Positions 5,390-5,433 of a stretch of DNA of 5,433 nucleotides are shown in pieces. The first letter of the stretch is position 1, and every line of letters starts with the position of its first letter. The notes beneath the pieces are model-generated. The model was given only the letters and a program-made list of their open reading frames with translations, had not been told where the DNA came from and did not search any database. Made by a program: the position numbers and the translations under genes. The DNA comes from Candidatus Omnitrophota bacterium. GTDB lineage: Bacteria > Omnitrophota > Gorgyraeia > JABMRG01. The stretch is from NCBI GenBank assembly GCA_013202935.1, contig JABMRG010000126.1, positions 1 to 5,433 of the forward strand, given 5' to 3'.

Positions 5390-5433
5390 ATGCTTGATCT
5401 GAAATTTATCCGGGAAAACATAGACCTGGTGCG
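5390..5433 (+). CDS. serS: Seryl-tRNA synthetase, N-terminal fragment
   Basis: Only 14 complete codons and two further bases are present before the right edge. They read MLDLKFIRENIDLV, then CG of a probable Arg codon. This is the characteristic opening of bacterial seryl-tRNA synthetase (MLDxKxIRENPxxV), the start of the N-terminal coiled-coil arm that holds the long variable arm of tRNA-Ser. The enzyme charges tRNA-Ser with serine in the cytoplasm. The strong ribosome binding site at 5377-5383 confirms the start. It diverges from the glycosidase, with only 46 nt between the two reading frames, which is short for two independent promoters. The short peptide limits certainty, but the match to the family start is close. 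Confidence 0.82.
   Translation, partial: MLDLKFIRENIDLV

Overview
The window is a fragment of a bacterial chromosome of moderately low GC. It carries what looks like a sugar-uptake and glycan-processing operon read on the minus strand, which meets a divergent housekeeping gene (serS) at the right edge. The lipoprotein signals and periplasm-type accessory proteins suggest a Gram-negative-type cell envelope. The two small accessory proteins at the left end, and the isolated GH2-type TIM-barrel protein, resemble proteins I associate with Candidatus Omnitrophota (OP3) metagenome-assembled genomes. That placement is from memory and could not be checked here.

Layout in transcription order, right to left. 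(1) 5390-5433, plus strand: the first 14 codons of seryl-tRNA synthetase with a good ribosome binding site. (2) 5343-4159, minus: a GH2/clan GH-A-like glycosidase with both catalytic glutamates. Its reading frame opens straight after a stop codon, with no ATG, GTG or TTG start and no signal peptide. (3) 4158-4049: a short gap with two diverged GGGG-type motifs. (4) 4048-2762: a sugar ABC-transporter solute-binding lipoprotein. (5) 2749-1856 and (6) 1846-962: MalF-type and MalG-type permeases. (7) 965-330: a secreted TPR-like protein. (8) 340-1: a lipoprotein that runs off the left edge. Genes 4 to 8 are separated by at most 12 nt or overlap (4 nt and 11 nt), so they are very likely one transcript. 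There is no gene-free stretch longer than about 110 nt.

Inferred working model: the glycosidase trims an oligosaccharide, the lipoprotein captures the product, and the two permeases import it using an ATPase encoded elsewhere, since no MalK-like gene is present. The TPR-like protein and terminal lipoprotein would be envelope accessories of unknown role.

The most unusual signal is a pair of degenerate tandem arrays with an exact 7-nt period at 914-955 and 295-329. Each starts 10 or 11 nt inside one of the two consecutive accessory genes and encodes all or part of the hydrophobic core of its signal peptide. The second notable point is the missing 5' end of the glycosidase next to serS, which may be a rearrangement breakpoint, a frameshift or an assembly join.
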